Source: Oscillospiraceae bacterium (lineage in GTDB: Bacteria > Bacillota > Clostridia > Oscillospirales > Oscillospiraceae). From it: a stretch of 64,000 nucleotides of DNA. The translations under genes and the position numbers were made by a program. The notes beneath the pieces are model-generated. The model made no database searches. It worked only from the letters and a program-made list of their open reading frames with translations, and was not told where the DNA came from. This document shows positions 16,147-25,440 of the stretch, in pieces. The stretch covers positions 1-64,000 of the forward strand of contig SVLZ01000001.1 of NCBI GenBank assembly GCA_015067665.1. The letters run 5' to 3'. Every line of letters begins with the position of its first letter. Position 1 is the stretch's first letter.

Positions 16147-18216
16147 TTAGTTCGTGTAGCCGCTGCACTCGATTTCCTCATAAGTAGTACCGGTGCCGGA
16201 GGCAGAACCGGAAATATAGAATCTGACCTTTTCAGCAGCTATGCCGCCAAGATCGAACGCTAAATAGTCATTGTTGAGGCCTTCATTGCTTACAAGATGA
16301 CCGTACAGCGCAGCATTGTCCGCACAGGTGATCACATCCTGCCACTTGCCGTTGGCATAGACCTGAATAAGCATATCGGTACCGATGCTTCCCTTGATCT
16401 GTGCCTCGGTTCTTGCGCTCACTTCATAAATATAGAACTTCATTGTGTGGAGCTCATAAGATCCGCCAAAATCAATTGTGGCATCCATAAAGCCTGTGGT
16501 CGCCATTACAGTAGAGAATCTGCCGGGAGCGTTATCCGCATTCTTGATGCCGTCTGTCAGGCCTGCATAGCCGCTTCCCTTCCACCAGCTTGCAGACAGA
16601 ACAGAAGCCGCTGCATCAGCAGTAGGTGTAAATGTCTTGCCCGCAAACAGGTTATCAGCGAAAACGCGTTCTGTTTCAGGTGCAAGTGTTTCGGATACGA
16701 CGCCGTCACAGGTGATTTCCTGGAATGTTATACCGGACGTAGCTACGCCGCCGGAAATAAAGAATCTAATTCTTGTAGCAGCAACTCCCTGAAGATCAAA
16801 TTCCAAATAATCGTTGTTCAAGCCGTCATTGATTACGAGGTGCTCGCAAAGCGCTGCATTATCAGCGCAGCTAACCACATCGATCCATTTGCCGTCAGCA
16901 TAGATCTGGAGCAACATATCCTTGCCAACACTTGCTTTCTTGCTGTCTTCCGTTAAGGTGTCTTGTGTGTCGTAAAGATAGAATCTGATCGTGTCCAGGT
17001 CATAGGCACCTGCCAAATTGATCGTAGCATCCATAAATACGGTGGTATTGTTCATCAGGGTAGAGAATCTTCCGGCACCCTCTTCAGTTCTTTGCCCGTC
17101 GGTAAGAACATTATATCCGCCGCCCTTCCACCAGCTCGCACTTAAAACCTGAGCCGCCGCTTCTTCAGTGGGGATAAAAACTTTACCTGCAAAAATGTTT
17201 TCGATATAGCCGCAGACGGAGCAAACACCGTCAGTGATTGTATGTCCGGCAGGAATTTCTTCCTGTGCAACAAGGATCTCACCACAGACGGCGCACTTCT
17301 TGCCATCCGTCAGACCCTTTTCTGTACAGGTCGCAGCCTTACCGGGTACGGTCTCCTCGGAGTGAGGAAGCTTATCGGTCTCTTCCTGTGCAACAAGGGT
17401 CTCACCGCAGACGGCGCACTTCTTGCCATCCGTCAGACCCTTTTCTGTACAGGTTGCAGCCTTACCGGGTACGGTCTCTTCGGAGTGAGGAAGCTTATCG
17501 GTCTCTTCCTGTGCAACAAGGATCTCACCGCAAACGGCGCATTTCTTGCCGTCCGTCAAACCCGTTTCTGTACAAGTAGCAGCCTTACCGGCTACAGTCT
17601 CCTCGGTGTGGGGAAGCTTGTCGAGGACCACGGTCTCTCTGCTGATCTCATCACCGCATATGGAGCATTTTACTACGCTTTCATAGGATCCGGCTTTCTC
17701 GCAGGTTGCGGGTTTGTTATTCTCAACAATGGCTGCTGCCGGGGTGTGATCTACGCAAAGCTCTGCCTTGCAAACATCACACTCGAAATTACCGTCTTCG
17801 TCCTTATGGCCCAGAGAGGAAATTTCCTCCTGCGCGACCAGAGTCTCTCCGCAAACGGTGCACTTCTTGCCCTCTGTAAGACCGGTTTCTGTACAGGTCG
17901 CGGCCTTGCCGGGTACGGTCTCTTCTGTGTGTTCTGCAGGAATCTCTTCCTGTGCAACAAGGATCTCACCGCAAACAGAGCACTTCTTGCCCTCTGTAAG
18001 ACCTGCTTCCGTACAGGTTGCAGCCTTACCCGCTATAGTCTCCTCGGTGTGACCAAGGGGCTCACCCTCGGTTGCGCCGCAGTCTGCGCAGGTTTTAGGC
18101 GCAGTACAAGTGGCGTCAACCCATGTATGCTCGTTTGTGTCTGGGAAAGCGCAGGCTGTAAATAGCAAAGCCAACGCTACCAATGCTGTGATAAGAAAAA
18201 TACTTCTTGCTTTCAT
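16147..18216 (-). CDS. Cysteine-rich repeat lipoprotein with two discoidin-like (F5/8C, CBM32-type) domains
   Basis: 689 residues; GAGGAG before ATG 18216. A lipobox (LLFTACAFP) is followed by about seven Cys-rich units (residues about 30-345) of the type CTEKGLTDGKKCAVCGE, period 41, some almost identical. Then come two copies (about 350-515 and 525-688) of a 160-residue beta-sandwich starting FAGKVFIPTEEAA / FAGKTFTPTADAA with MDATINLAGAYDL and RIRFFISG, typical of discoidin-like sugar-binding modules. The same module occurs at the C-terminus of the GH95 enzyme encoded 82 bases upstream, so the two proteins probably decorate and bind the same glycan. No catalytic domain is visible. Confidence 0.8.
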   Translation of the reverse strand: MKARSIFLITALVALALLFTACAFPDTNEHTWVDATCTAPKTCADCGATEGEPLGHTEETIAGKAATCTEAGLTEGKKCSVCGEILVAQEEIPAEHTEETVPGKAATCTETGLTEGKKCTVCGETLVAQEEISSLGHKDEDGNFECDVCKAELCVDHTPAAAIVENNKPATCEKAGSYESVVKCSICGDEISRETVVLDKLPHTEETVAGKAATCTETGLTDGKKCAVCGEILVAQEETDKLPHSEETVPGKAATCTEKGLTDGKKCAVCGETLVAQEETDKLPHSEETVPGKAATCTEKGLTDGKKCAVCGEILVAQEEIPAGHTITDGVCSVCGYIENIFAGKVFIPTEEAAAQVLSASWWKGGGYNVLTDGQRTEEGAGRFSTLMNNTTVFMDATINLAGAYDLDTIRFYLYDTQDTLTEDSKKASVGKDMLLQIYADGKWIDVVSCADNAALCEHLVINDGLNNDYLEFDLQGVAATRIRFFISGGVATSGITFQEITCDGVVSETLAPETERVFADNLFAGKTFTPTADAAASVLSASWWKGSGYAGLTDGIKNADNAPGRFSTVMATTGFMDATIDFGGSYELHTMKFYIYEVSARTEAQIKGSIGTDMLIQVYANGKWQDVITCADNAALYGHLVSNEGLNNDYLAFDLGGIAAEKVRFYISGSASGTGTTYEEIECSGYTN
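17258..17626 (-). repeat. Three tandem 123-bp repeats (41 codons each)
   Basis: The block tcttcctgtgcaacaagg begins at 17258, 17381 and 17504, spacing exactly 123, and the units are nearly identical. The high identity suggests recent duplication or gene conversion, so repeat number may vary between strains or be compressed in assemblies. Confidence 0.85.
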
Positions 18217-18298
18217 GGTTTTCTCCTCACTTTATGATTAATATATACAAGGAAGGGCATTAGGAAATACCCCTCCCTATATGCTTACATTTCCGTGC

Positions 18299-21200
18299 TT
18301 ACTTGCCGCTGGGCTTTGCGCTGCACATGACTTCCTGGAAGGTAATTCCGTCAGTTGTTGCCGCACCGGAAATATAGAATCTTACCTTTTCGGCCTTCAC
18401 GCCGCCAAGGTCAAACGCAAGATAATCGTTGCTGAGGCCGTCAACAACGACCAAATGCTCGCTAAGCTTGGCGTTATCGGCACAAATCACGACATCCTGC
18501 CACTGTCCGTCTGCGTAAACCTGAATCAAGATGTCCTTACCAACACTTGCCTTCTTGGTCGCATCGGTGCTCTTGCTTGCATCGTAGATGTAGAATTTCA
18601 TCGCATAAAGTGCATATTCTCCACCAAGATCCAGTGTAGCATCCATAAAGGTAGTGGTGTTATTCATCTGCGTAGAGAATCTACCCACCTGATCCTCCAT
18701 TCTGTTGCCGTCGGTAAGTGCCTCGTAGCCACCGCCATGCCACCAGCTGGCTGTCAGGACCTGTGCCTTTGCATCATCGGTAGGAACGAACTGCTTGTTT
18801 TCAAATACATTCTCAATAAGGTCAGGATCAGGAGCAGGATCGGAGCCTGCATCGGAGTCGATCACAGTGGACTTCACACCGCTGCATTCCATCTCGTAAA
18901 TTGTCGTCCAGCCGCTGTCAGTTTGACCGGGAACTGTAAACTTCAGTTTTCTTGCATAGCTATCGCCAAGGTCGAAAACCAACCAATCACCGACACCGCC
19001 TGCATTCTTCACAACATACTGCTGAAGCTCCGTAACACTTGCGCAATTGACTACAGTTGTCCATTCACCGTCAAAGAGTACCTGAACAACAAGTCCGCTG
19101 CCGAGCTTGCTCAAACCATCCTTGTAGAGATAGACTTTCAGCTCCGAAAGATTGTAGACAGCGCCCAAGTCAATCGTCGCTTCTACCTTACCGCCATTTT
19201 GCTTGCTGGAATATCTTCCTTCATACTCCTGGTAAATGATGCCGTCGGTTAATGTCTGATAGCCATATGCAGAATTATAGATATTGCCTGCAGCATCACC
19301 GGAAGGAACAAACTGCTTATCCGCAAATACATTCTTGCATTCTACGCCCTCGCTGCTGACCTTCTCACCTGTAAGGGTCATTTCACCAAGGGATATGCTG
19401 CCCGATGTGTGGGAAACAGTGATCCGCAGCTTATATGCCTTTGTTCCCTGCAGGTTAAATACAAAACAATTGGAAGCACTATTGAAATGCGCAGCAATTT
19501 CATCCTTCGTCGCGCACAATACGAGTGTGCGCCATTCACCCGCATATAGTCCTTCTACCTTAAGACTGTCACCTGCAAAGGCTGCACCGCTGGGATAAAG
19601 TCTAAAAGTATCCAAAGCGTAAATGTCGGTAAGATTTATCTTAGCTTCATAAATCCCGTTCTGATCGGTAAATTGCACCTGCATACCGTTGAGCAGATTA
19701 TTTTCGTTGTTACCAGGAGTAAGGAGCACAAACGCACTTTCTTCGCCTGTGTATTTGGATACCACGCTAAGGGCATAGGCTTTTGCTGCATCGTAATCGG
19801 CCGTGACTGTGAGGCCCTCGCCTGCGGTAATAAGGGTATACTTGTCTGCGACCTTTTCGTAAAGGCGAACAAAGCCTGCGCTGTCATTTCCGGTTGCGGT
19901 TGCCACAAGCTTGCCATCAGCAAGCTTCCAGGATACGGAATAAACCGTAAGATCTGTGGATATGGGATTGGAATAACAAAGTGCGCGCTTACTCTCAGTG
20001 CCATTGCCATCAACTGCGGTGACAGCAAAGGTCTTTCTCACATTTTCCTTGCCCTCAGGAACGATGACGACAAGTGAATTTTCCTTGGTACTGCCAAGCA
20101 AGGTGTAAGAGGGATCGTTTTCGTAAGCTACATAGACATTGTAATTCGCAGCGCCCTCTACTGCATTCCAGGAAAGATCAAATGTGCTGAAATTAGCCCT
20201 TTCAAAATCAAGGTTTGCAGGCTTTTCCAGTCTTTCGGTCTTTGCAAAACCGGTTATGTAGTAGGTTTCGCCCTTTACTGTATCAAAGGTGATCCTGTCG
20301 CTGCCGGAAAGCTGATAGGAAACCGTATTCCCCTTAGAATCAACCACTTTTACATCTGCAAAGCCGGGATACTTGATAGATGCGCTACCGCCATTTTTCG
20401 AAAGCAGGTTGATTTTGTTTGCAAGGCCGTTTTCCCAAGACACACCTACTTCAAAGTTTCCTCTTGCAGCCAGACCTGTAAATGCACCCTTATCCCAATT
20501 GGTAGGGATCGCCGGTAAGATTTCAATGAATGCTTCATCGCTCTGAAGAAGCATTTCTGCAATTGCCGCAGTGGTACCGCTGCTCGCTTCGATCTGGAAT
20601 ATCTTTCCGCAGACCATAAGGAGGTTCTCCAATGTGGAGTTTCTCAGATTGCCGGCAAGCATTTCCTGTGCCAGATCGCCTTCACCGGCTCTTGCGTACA
20701 TAGCCTGCTTATGCGCCCACGCCCAAGCAACGATACTTGCTTCATTTGTGGCGGTGGTGCCGCTGGGCCAATCGGTAAGACCGTTGTTTCTGCCCGCAAG
20801 TGTAACGAGTGCCGCATCCATCCAGGCAGGTGTACCGGAATGGATGATGTTGCCGGGGAACAGACCTACAAGCTGGGAAATATGTCTGTGATTGGGATTG
20901 CCCATCGAGCCGTAATAGTCTTCCTCACGGAACTCTTTGATCTGACCCGACAAGCCAACATGGATGGGATCATATTTATCGATCTGCTCCATAATCGTAG
21001 CAAGTATCGCATACGCATCTGACAAGTTGTCAAAATCTATGCCAAGCGCCTTTGCGCACTGCAGCGCTCCGTAATTATTGATGTAAGCAAGTGTTTGTGC
21101 ATAGGTAGTGCCGGTGGTGTAATACCACGCGCCGTTTACATACATTTCGGGGGAATCGCAGTATTCGACCAGGTACTTGCCGTCATATTCCTTTACGCAC

Positions 21201-22882
21201 TTCGTAACAAATCTTGCTGCATTCGCCAGCACGTCATAAACCACCTCAAGAACGGCTTCGTCCTTGGTGAACTCGTAATAATCATAGAACAGTTGGGTCA
21301 AAAGTCCCAAATTGCCACAGGAACGATCACTGCTGATAAAGAAAGGATTTCCTGAAACGCCCATCGTCCAGCCGTTACCGCCATCTTTGTTGTAAACCGA
21401 TGGGTTGTAGCTTCCGATTACACTGTCGGCATTCTTTTCGGCAACCTCCATATATGCCGCATTGTAATCGACATACGGAGCAAAGGTCTCCATAAGGTTG
21501 GTACTGAAGACGTGCCAATAATTCATTTGAATATTGATATTGCTCCAATATCCGCTTGTCCACGCAGGAACATTGTAACAGTTCCAGACACCCTGCAGAT
21601 TTGCGGGAAGCGAACCTTCTCTGGAAGATGCAATAATCAAATATCTGCCATATTGGAACAGCAGCGCCTCAAGATAGGAGCTATGCTTCCCTGCGTTGTA
21701 CTGCTTCAGAAGCGCATCGGTAGTAAGCGCCATATCTTCCGGTGCAAAATCCAGGTCAAGCTCCACTCTGCTGTACAGGTTTTGATAATCCTGCAAATGT
21801 CTTGTCTTAAGATAATCATACGCCTCATCGACGCTCATCGCATCAATCTCATCTGTTACCGCATACAGCTGATCCTGTATTTTACCGCGCGTATCCTCAA
21901 GGCCGACGGTTGCAGTCTGCTTAATGTGGCTATATTGACCATTTTCAAAATTTTCTGTACACAGCTCATAGTCTGTTCCAAAAGTAGCAACAATAATTGC
22001 GCTGGTTGCATCTTCCACACGGATCACTCCGTCGTTGTCCACCTTCACAGAGCCATCTGCGTCAGTATATGTGTGTGCAACTGTATCAGCCGTTATCGTT
22101 CCGCCATTTGTATATACACGGTAATAACCAACAAAATCCACACCGTAATAACCCAGCGTTCCGCTCAGTTCGATACAGCCGATGCCGTAATCGACACTCG
22201 ATTTTACCGTTCCTGTTTTGGAAAGGCCATCACTGGGATCGTCCATATAACTTTGCTCAAAGGGGATCGTAGGGCGCAGCGTAAAGGAAAGCGGTCCATT
22301 CTGTGCATCCAAGCGAATAACAAGCGCCTTATCCGGGTAAGAAACAAAATACTCTCTTGTGTATTTTGCGTTATCGTAATCATAGCTTGTAGATGCGATA
22401 GCCGTTCTCAAATCAAGCTCTCTGCTATAATTGCTGACCCCTTCTGATATGTGGTCAAAATCAATATAGGTTTCAGAAAAGTTATTTAGACCCGCAACTT
22501 CAGGCCAGGAGGTCACACCGTTTTCGACTTTTACTCTCTGCCAGGGATTTGCGAGCGTTTTCTCGCTTATCTGTACTCTTTCGGTTTCAACTCTGCCAAA
22601 GACATTTGCGCCGAAGTAACCATTACCCAAGGGCAATGACCAGTTTTGCCAGCCGATGTCCTGACCTGCCATCATAGATGCCTGCGGCGAGCCTTCATTG
22701 ATAAAAGGGGCCTCCTCATCATACTGAAGTCGCATCGGCGCTTTATTTACATTCACCGTTAAATCATTCATATTCGGTTTGCCTCCCCCATTGTTGCCAA
22801 AATTAAACCAGCCGCAAGCAACCATCGAGAACGAAAGTAACAGACAAAGCATCGATGCCAAAATGCGTTCTTTTTTCTTCAT
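18299..22882 (-). CDS. GH95-family alpha-L-fucosidase/galactosidase, multidomain lipoprotein
   Basis: 1,527 residues from ATG 22882 (AAAGGAG upstream); the track start adds 10 residues. Lipobox SFSMVACGW. The GH95 body spans about residues 60-830: LPLGNGYFGANVFGRVE, LQGVWNCYNVPAWTSG with NINIQMNYWH (the two conserved Asn), CDSPEMYVNG (likely acid Glu) and HRHISQLVGLFPGN. The usual GWS-x-AW block appears altered (NEASIVAWAW). An FnIII-like domain (about 850-940) is followed by at least three beta-sandwich modules to the C-terminus, the last nearly the same as those in the neighbouring lipoprotein. GH95 enzymes release alpha-1,2-L-fucose or alpha-L-galactose; the module set suggests attachment to surface glycans. 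It is controlled from a promoter overlapping that of the divergent AraC gene. Confidence 0.88.
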   Translation of the reverse strand: MKKKERILASMLCLLLSFSMVACGWFNFGNNGGGKPNMNDLTVNVNKAPMRLQYDEEAPFINEGSPQASMMAGQDIGWQNWSLPLGNGYFGANVFGRVETERVQISEKTLANPWQRVKVENGVTSWPEVAGLNNFSETYIDFDHISEGVSNYSRELDLRTAIASTSYDYDNAKYTREYFVSYPDKALVIRLDAQNGPLSFTLRPTIPFEQSYMDDPSDGLSKTGTVKSSVDYGIGCIELSGTLGYYGVDFVGYYRVYTNGGTITADTVAHTYTDADGSVKVDNDGVIRVEDATSAIIVATFGTDYELCTENFENGQYSHIKQTATVGLEDTRGKIQDQLYAVTDEIDAMSVDEAYDYLKTRHLQDYQNLYSRVELDLDFAPEDMALTTDALLKQYNAGKHSSYLEALLFQYGRYLIIASSREGSLPANLQGVWNCYNVPAWTSGYWSNINIQMNYWHVFSTNLMETFAPYVDYNAAYMEVAEKNADSVIGSYNPSVYNKDGGNGWTMGVSGNPFFISSDRSCGNLGLLTQLFYDYYEFTKDEAVLEVVYDVLANAARFVTKCVKEYDGKYLVEYCDSPEMYVNGAWYYTTGTTYAQTLAYINNYGALQCAKALGIDFDNLSDAYAILATIMEQIDKYDPIHVGLSGQIKEFREEDYYGSMGNPNHRHISQLVGLFPGNIIHSGTPAWMDAALVTLAGRNNGLTDWPSGTTATNEASIVAWAWAHKQAMYARAGEGDLAQEMLAGNLRNSTLENLLMVCGKIFQIEASSGTTAAIAEMLLQSDEAFIEILPAIPTNWDKGAFTGLAARGNFEVGVSWENGLANKINLLSKNGGSASIKYPGFADVKVVDSKGNTVSYQLSGSDRITFDTVKGETYYITGFAKTERLEKPANLDFERANFSTFDLSWNAVEGAANYNVYVAYENDPSYTLLGSTKENSLVVIVPEGKENVRKTFAVTAVDGNGTESKRALCYSNPISTDLTVYSVSWKLADGKLVATATGNDSAGFVRLYEKVADKYTLITAGEGLTVTADYDAAKAYALSVVSKYTGEESAFVLLTPGNNENNLLNGMQVQFTDQNGIYEAKINLTDIYALDTFRLYPSGAAFAGDSLKVEGLYAGEWRTLVLCATKDEIAAHFNSASNCFVFNLQGTKAYKLRITVSHTSGSISLGEMTLTGEKVSSEGVECKNVFADKQFVPSGDAAGNIYNSAYGYQTLTDGIIYQEYEGRYSSKQNGGKVEATIDLGAVYNLSELKVYLYKDGLSKLGSGLVVQVLFDGEWTTVVNCASVTELQQYVVKNAGGVGDWLVFDLGDSYARKLKFTVPGQTDSGWTTIYEMECSGVKSTVIDSDAGSDPAPDPDLIENVFENKQFVPTDDAKAQVLTASWWHGGGYEALTDGNRMEDQVGRFSTQMNNTTTFMDATLDLGGEYALYAMKFYIYDASKSTDATKKASVGKDILIQVYADGQWQDVVICADNAKLSEHLVVVDGLSNDYLAFDLGGVKAEKVRFYISGAATTDGITFQEVMCSAKPSGK

Positions 22883-22930
22883 AGTTATATCTCCTTTCCA
22901 ATCTAAATGCATATTATTACCTAATTATAC

Positions 22931-22962
22931 TTGATTATATAGTATTTTTGTGCTATACTCAA
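22931..22962. promoter_or_regulatory. Overlapping divergent promoters for GH95 and AraC genes
   Basis: Plus strand: TTGATT (22931-22936), 17 bases, TATACT (22954-22959). Minus strand: TTGAGT (22957-22962), 17 bases, TATAAT (22934-22939). Each -35 overlaps the opposite -10, so the polymerases would exclude each other. Similar sequences aaatgcatat (22905) and aaatgcacat (22967) flank the pair and are candidate regulator sites. Confidence 0.75.
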
Positions 22963-23052
22963 GGTAAAATGCACATATTTATTTGTAAAATCGTTTATGT
23001 TTTAGGCAAATCGAACAACCCCGCCATTCATCCACGAAAGAGAGGCCGCATT

Positions 23053-23949
23053 ATGGAACGAATCAAATTATCCAATCACGAACACTATTACCATCCCCAC
23101 TCCGACTTTTTCAGCCATTCTTCTGATCTCGTCCACGCCTTTTTGATGAAAGATTACGAAATCGGTATGCACGAGCAAGAATTTTATGAGATCAATGTAG
23201 TAACCAAAGGCAAAGGGACGCATTACATCGATAACAGCCGCGTCAGTGCAGAGGTAGGTGATGTTTTCATAATCCCGCCAAGGATCGGGCACGGATATGT
23301 GGGCGGTAAGGATTTTGATGTTTTTCATATTATTCTAAGTGATGGCTTTATGAATAAATATATTGCCGACATTCAACAACTCCCCAACTTTCATACGCTA
23401 TTTGGTGCTGAGCCACTGATGAGAGGCAAAACCAGCAACCCCCTACACCTGACACTTACACGGGAAAAACTGGATTCCACCACAAGTATTCTAAAGCAGA
23501 TCGCTTCCTACACAAACTACAATGACCCTGTAGAAGGTCTTATCAGAAGTAACTTTGCAATGGTCGCCATCGCATTACTATGCAATGCATACGCTGTAAA
23601 CAGCGAAAGCAACAATCAGATCAACAGCGACGATTGCGCTATGATGGCTTCCATTTCCTTTATCCACGAAAGGTATTATATGAAAATAACGATCGAGGAT
23701 CTGACACGCATCGCACATATTTCAAGGTCCTCCTATATAAGAAAGTTCAAAGAAATCTGCAAAATGCCGCCCTCTGCTTATTTGACCAAAATACGAATCG
23801 AATCCGCTTCCAATATGCTACTGAGTTCTTCCCTTCCCCTTTCCGAAATTGCTTCCCGTACAGGTTTTTACGATGCCTCACACTTCAATAAGGCCTTTGA
23901 AAACTATTACCATATGTCGCCAATCCAATACCGAAATAAAAAAGCATAA
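23053..23949 (+). CDS. AraC-family transcriptional regulator
   Basis: 298 residues from ATG 23053 with AGAGAGG upstream; the longer track ORF would start inside the promoter. N-terminal cupin region: EFYEINVVTKGKGTHYIDNS, VGDVFIIPPRIGHGY. C-terminal AraC HTH pair: ITIEDLTRIAHISRSSYIRKFKEICKMPP and LSEIASRTGFYDASHFNKAFENYYHMSP. Divergent from the GH95 gene, with which it shares an overlapping promoter, so it most likely regulates that gene and itself. The effector is unknown; a fucosylated product is plausible. Confidence 0.9.
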   Translation: MERIKLSNHEHYYHPHSDFFSHSSDLVHAFLMKDYEIGMHEQEFYEINVVTKGKGTHYIDNSRVSAEVGDVFIIPPRIGHGYVGGKDFDVFHIILSDGFMNKYIADIQQLPNFHTLFGAEPLMRGKTSNPLHLTLTREKLDSTTSILKQIASYTNYNDPVEGLIRSNFAMVAIALLCNAYAVNSESNNQINSDDCAMMASISFIHERYYMKITIEDLTRIAHISRSSYIRKFKEICKMPPSAYLTKIRIESASNMLLSSSLPLSEIASRTGFYDASHFNKAFENYYHMSPIQYRNKKA

Positions 23950-23994
23950 ACCTCCCGCAAACATCTCACCGAAAAGCAGACCTATACCACAAAA

Positions 23995-24022
23995 AGCTGA
24001 CAGGAATGTATCCCTGTCAGCT
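23995..24022. terminator. Terminator between convergent AraC and HTH-regulator genes
   Basis: 10-bp stem agctgacagg / cctgtcagct with an 8-base loop. On the minus strand it is followed by TTTTTGTGG, a proper U-tract for the HTH-regulator gene; on the plus strand it is preceded by A-rich sequence and may also end the AraC transcript. Confidence 0.75.
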
Positions 24023-24038
24023 CAGCGTATCAATTATT

Positions 24039-24073
24039 ATTCGCCAAGACAGGAAGAACCGTCTTGGCGAATT
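24039..24073. repeat. 12-bp inverted repeat attcgccaagac / gtcttggcgaat
   Basis: Perfect arms at 24039-24050 and 24061-24072 separated by 10 bases, just after the stop of the HTH-regulator gene. The 14-mer cgtcttggcgaatt at its right arm recurs at 25372-25385 beside the promoter of the same gene. It could be an operator or an extra RNA hairpin. Confidence 0.6.
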
Positions 24074-24096
24074 CTGTATATTGCTCTTCGGTGATT

Positions 24097-25332
24097 TTAC
24101 AAAATGGCGGCAAAATCCTCACGACTCAGACCGGATTTTTCGCTTACGATACGGATTGCCTGCTTGACAATGGGAAGGGACAGCTTAAGACTGTCGGAAA
24201 TTTCCTGATTGCTCATGCCGAAGGCCGCCAGCTTGGCAACCTCCCGTTCCTTTTCGGAAAGGGTGGTCAGGATCGTCTTTCCACGGACCATACCGGAAAG
24301 CTTCGACCAGCCTTCGTTATAGGCTTTATAGAGCTTCTTCACTTCCTGCCATGCATCCGCGTCCATAGCGGACAGCCGCTTTTCCATCAAGCTATCCAGC
24401 GCGCGGCAGTATTCTGCCAGCAAACCGTAAAATTTATCGGGGAGTGCAAGGGCCAATGCCCTGTCAATATGCCGGACTGCCTGCTCATCGTTGCCGTAGT
24501 TGTGATAAACCGCGGCGCAGGTCAGACGCAGATAGATTTCCGCCATAACAGTATTTTTCTCGTTTGCCCAGCAGATCATAGGCTCCAAGGTATAGGGAAC
24601 GGCGGTCATAACATAAAGGCCCTCTGCTCCCGGCAATTTCAGTACACCCGTTGCCACCGAGTAGGCCACAGCGTACAAAAACTTGGCATAATAGACCTTT
24701 GCTGCGGGATAGGCGTCCTTATGCAGCGGCTCAAAACAGCCGATCTGGAACCATTTTGGAAAGCTCTGGACATTATAAAGCATAATATCCACGGCACTGA
24801 TGGCAAGAAGTATCGTATCCCGATCGTCATCGTTTTTGGCAGGCGCTTCGGCAATATGTATTTTTGCTCTGCGCCACATATGAATATCGCCTTTCCAAAT
24901 GGCGCACATTGCAAGGAGCATACCGGCCGACAAAACCGCGTAAAAGCCGGAGTGCTTGCCCAAAAGATAGTTGGCGCTTTCGTAGACCTTATCGATATTC
25001 CCCCGGGAATAGGCAACCTCCGCTTCAAAAAGCACTTGGGCCTCGTGGTTAAAAGCAAGGCTCTCGCCCACACTATCAGCAGTGCCCGGCGTGTGATAAA
25101 GGTCAGTCATATAAAGAAAAGGCGTCTTGCGGGGCAGCGGCATATCCATATTGGCAACGGTACGACCTGCCTTGGTTCTGCCGTCCACCGGCTTTTGGGC
25201 ATCGCGAGGGATCATCCAATCCCGCCCGAAGCGCACCGCGCCCTCGATCTTGCCGTTGGAGCACAGAAGCTGCACACGGCGGACACCCAGCCCCCATATT
25301 TTGGCAATTTCCTCTATTTTCAGGTATTCCAT
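24097..25332 (-). CDS. Transcriptional regulator with N-terminal excisionase-type and C-terminal LuxR-type HTH
   Basis: 411 residues from ATG 25332 (AAAGGATC upstream); the track ORF extends into the promoter. Residues 1-50 form a MerR/excisionase-type winged HTH (YLKIEEIAKIWGLGVRRVQLLC, FGRDWMIPRDAQKP). The central about 270 residues are helical with Ala/Tyr-rich repeats, likely TPR-like. The C-terminal 60 residues are a LuxR/GerE HTH (LSEKEREVAKLAAFGMSNQEISDSLKLS). Two DNA-binding heads on one chain are unusual. It has its own strong promoter, downstream of the sugar symporter and in the same direction; targets may be the GH3-GH2-symporter genes or itself. Confidence 0.75.
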   Translation of the reverse strand: MEYLKIEEIAKIWGLGVRRVQLLCSNGKIEGAVRFGRDWMIPRDAQKPVDGRTKAGRTVANMDMPLPRKTPFLYMTDLYHTPGTADSVGESLAFNHEAQVLFEAEVAYSRGNIDKVYESANYLLGKHSGFYAVLSAGMLLAMCAIWKGDIHMWRRAKIHIAEAPAKNDDDRDTILLAISAVDIMLYNVQSFPKWFQIGCFEPLHKDAYPAAKVYYAKFLYAVAYSVATGVLKLPGAEGLYVMTAVPYTLEPMICWANEKNTVMAEIYLRLTCAAVYHNYGNDEQAVRHIDRALALALPDKFYGLLAEYCRALDSLMEKRLSAMDADAWQEVKKLYKAYNEGWSKLSGMVRGKTILTTLSEKEREVAKLAAFGMSNQEISDSLKLSLPIVKQAIRIVSEKSGLSREDFAAIL

Positions 25333-25371
25333 ATGGCGCAGATCCTTTCTGAAATGCTTGCCTCTATTGCT

Positions 25372-25415
25372 CGTCTTGGCGAATTTTATTATACAACTTT
25401 TTCCATCTTTGTCAA
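25372..25415 (-). promoter_or_regulatory. Sigma-A promoter of the two-HTH regulator with repeat at the start site
   Basis: TTGACA (25410-25415 on the minus strand), 16 bases, TATAAT (25388-25393). Immediately downstream lies aattcgccaagacg (25372-25385), the same 14-mer as in the palindrome after the gene. Placement at +1 would suit a repressor site. Confidence 0.75.
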
Positions 25416-25440
25416 TTCGGTCTTTTCGCCCGCTTTGGAA

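Noticed and set aside
17258-17626. Regular direct repeats considered as a CRISPR array
   Set aside because: Period 123 with no spacers; the repeats are in-frame codons of a lipoprotein.
21512-22447. 311-residue plus-strand ORF
   Set aside because: Antisense to the GH95 catalytic domain.
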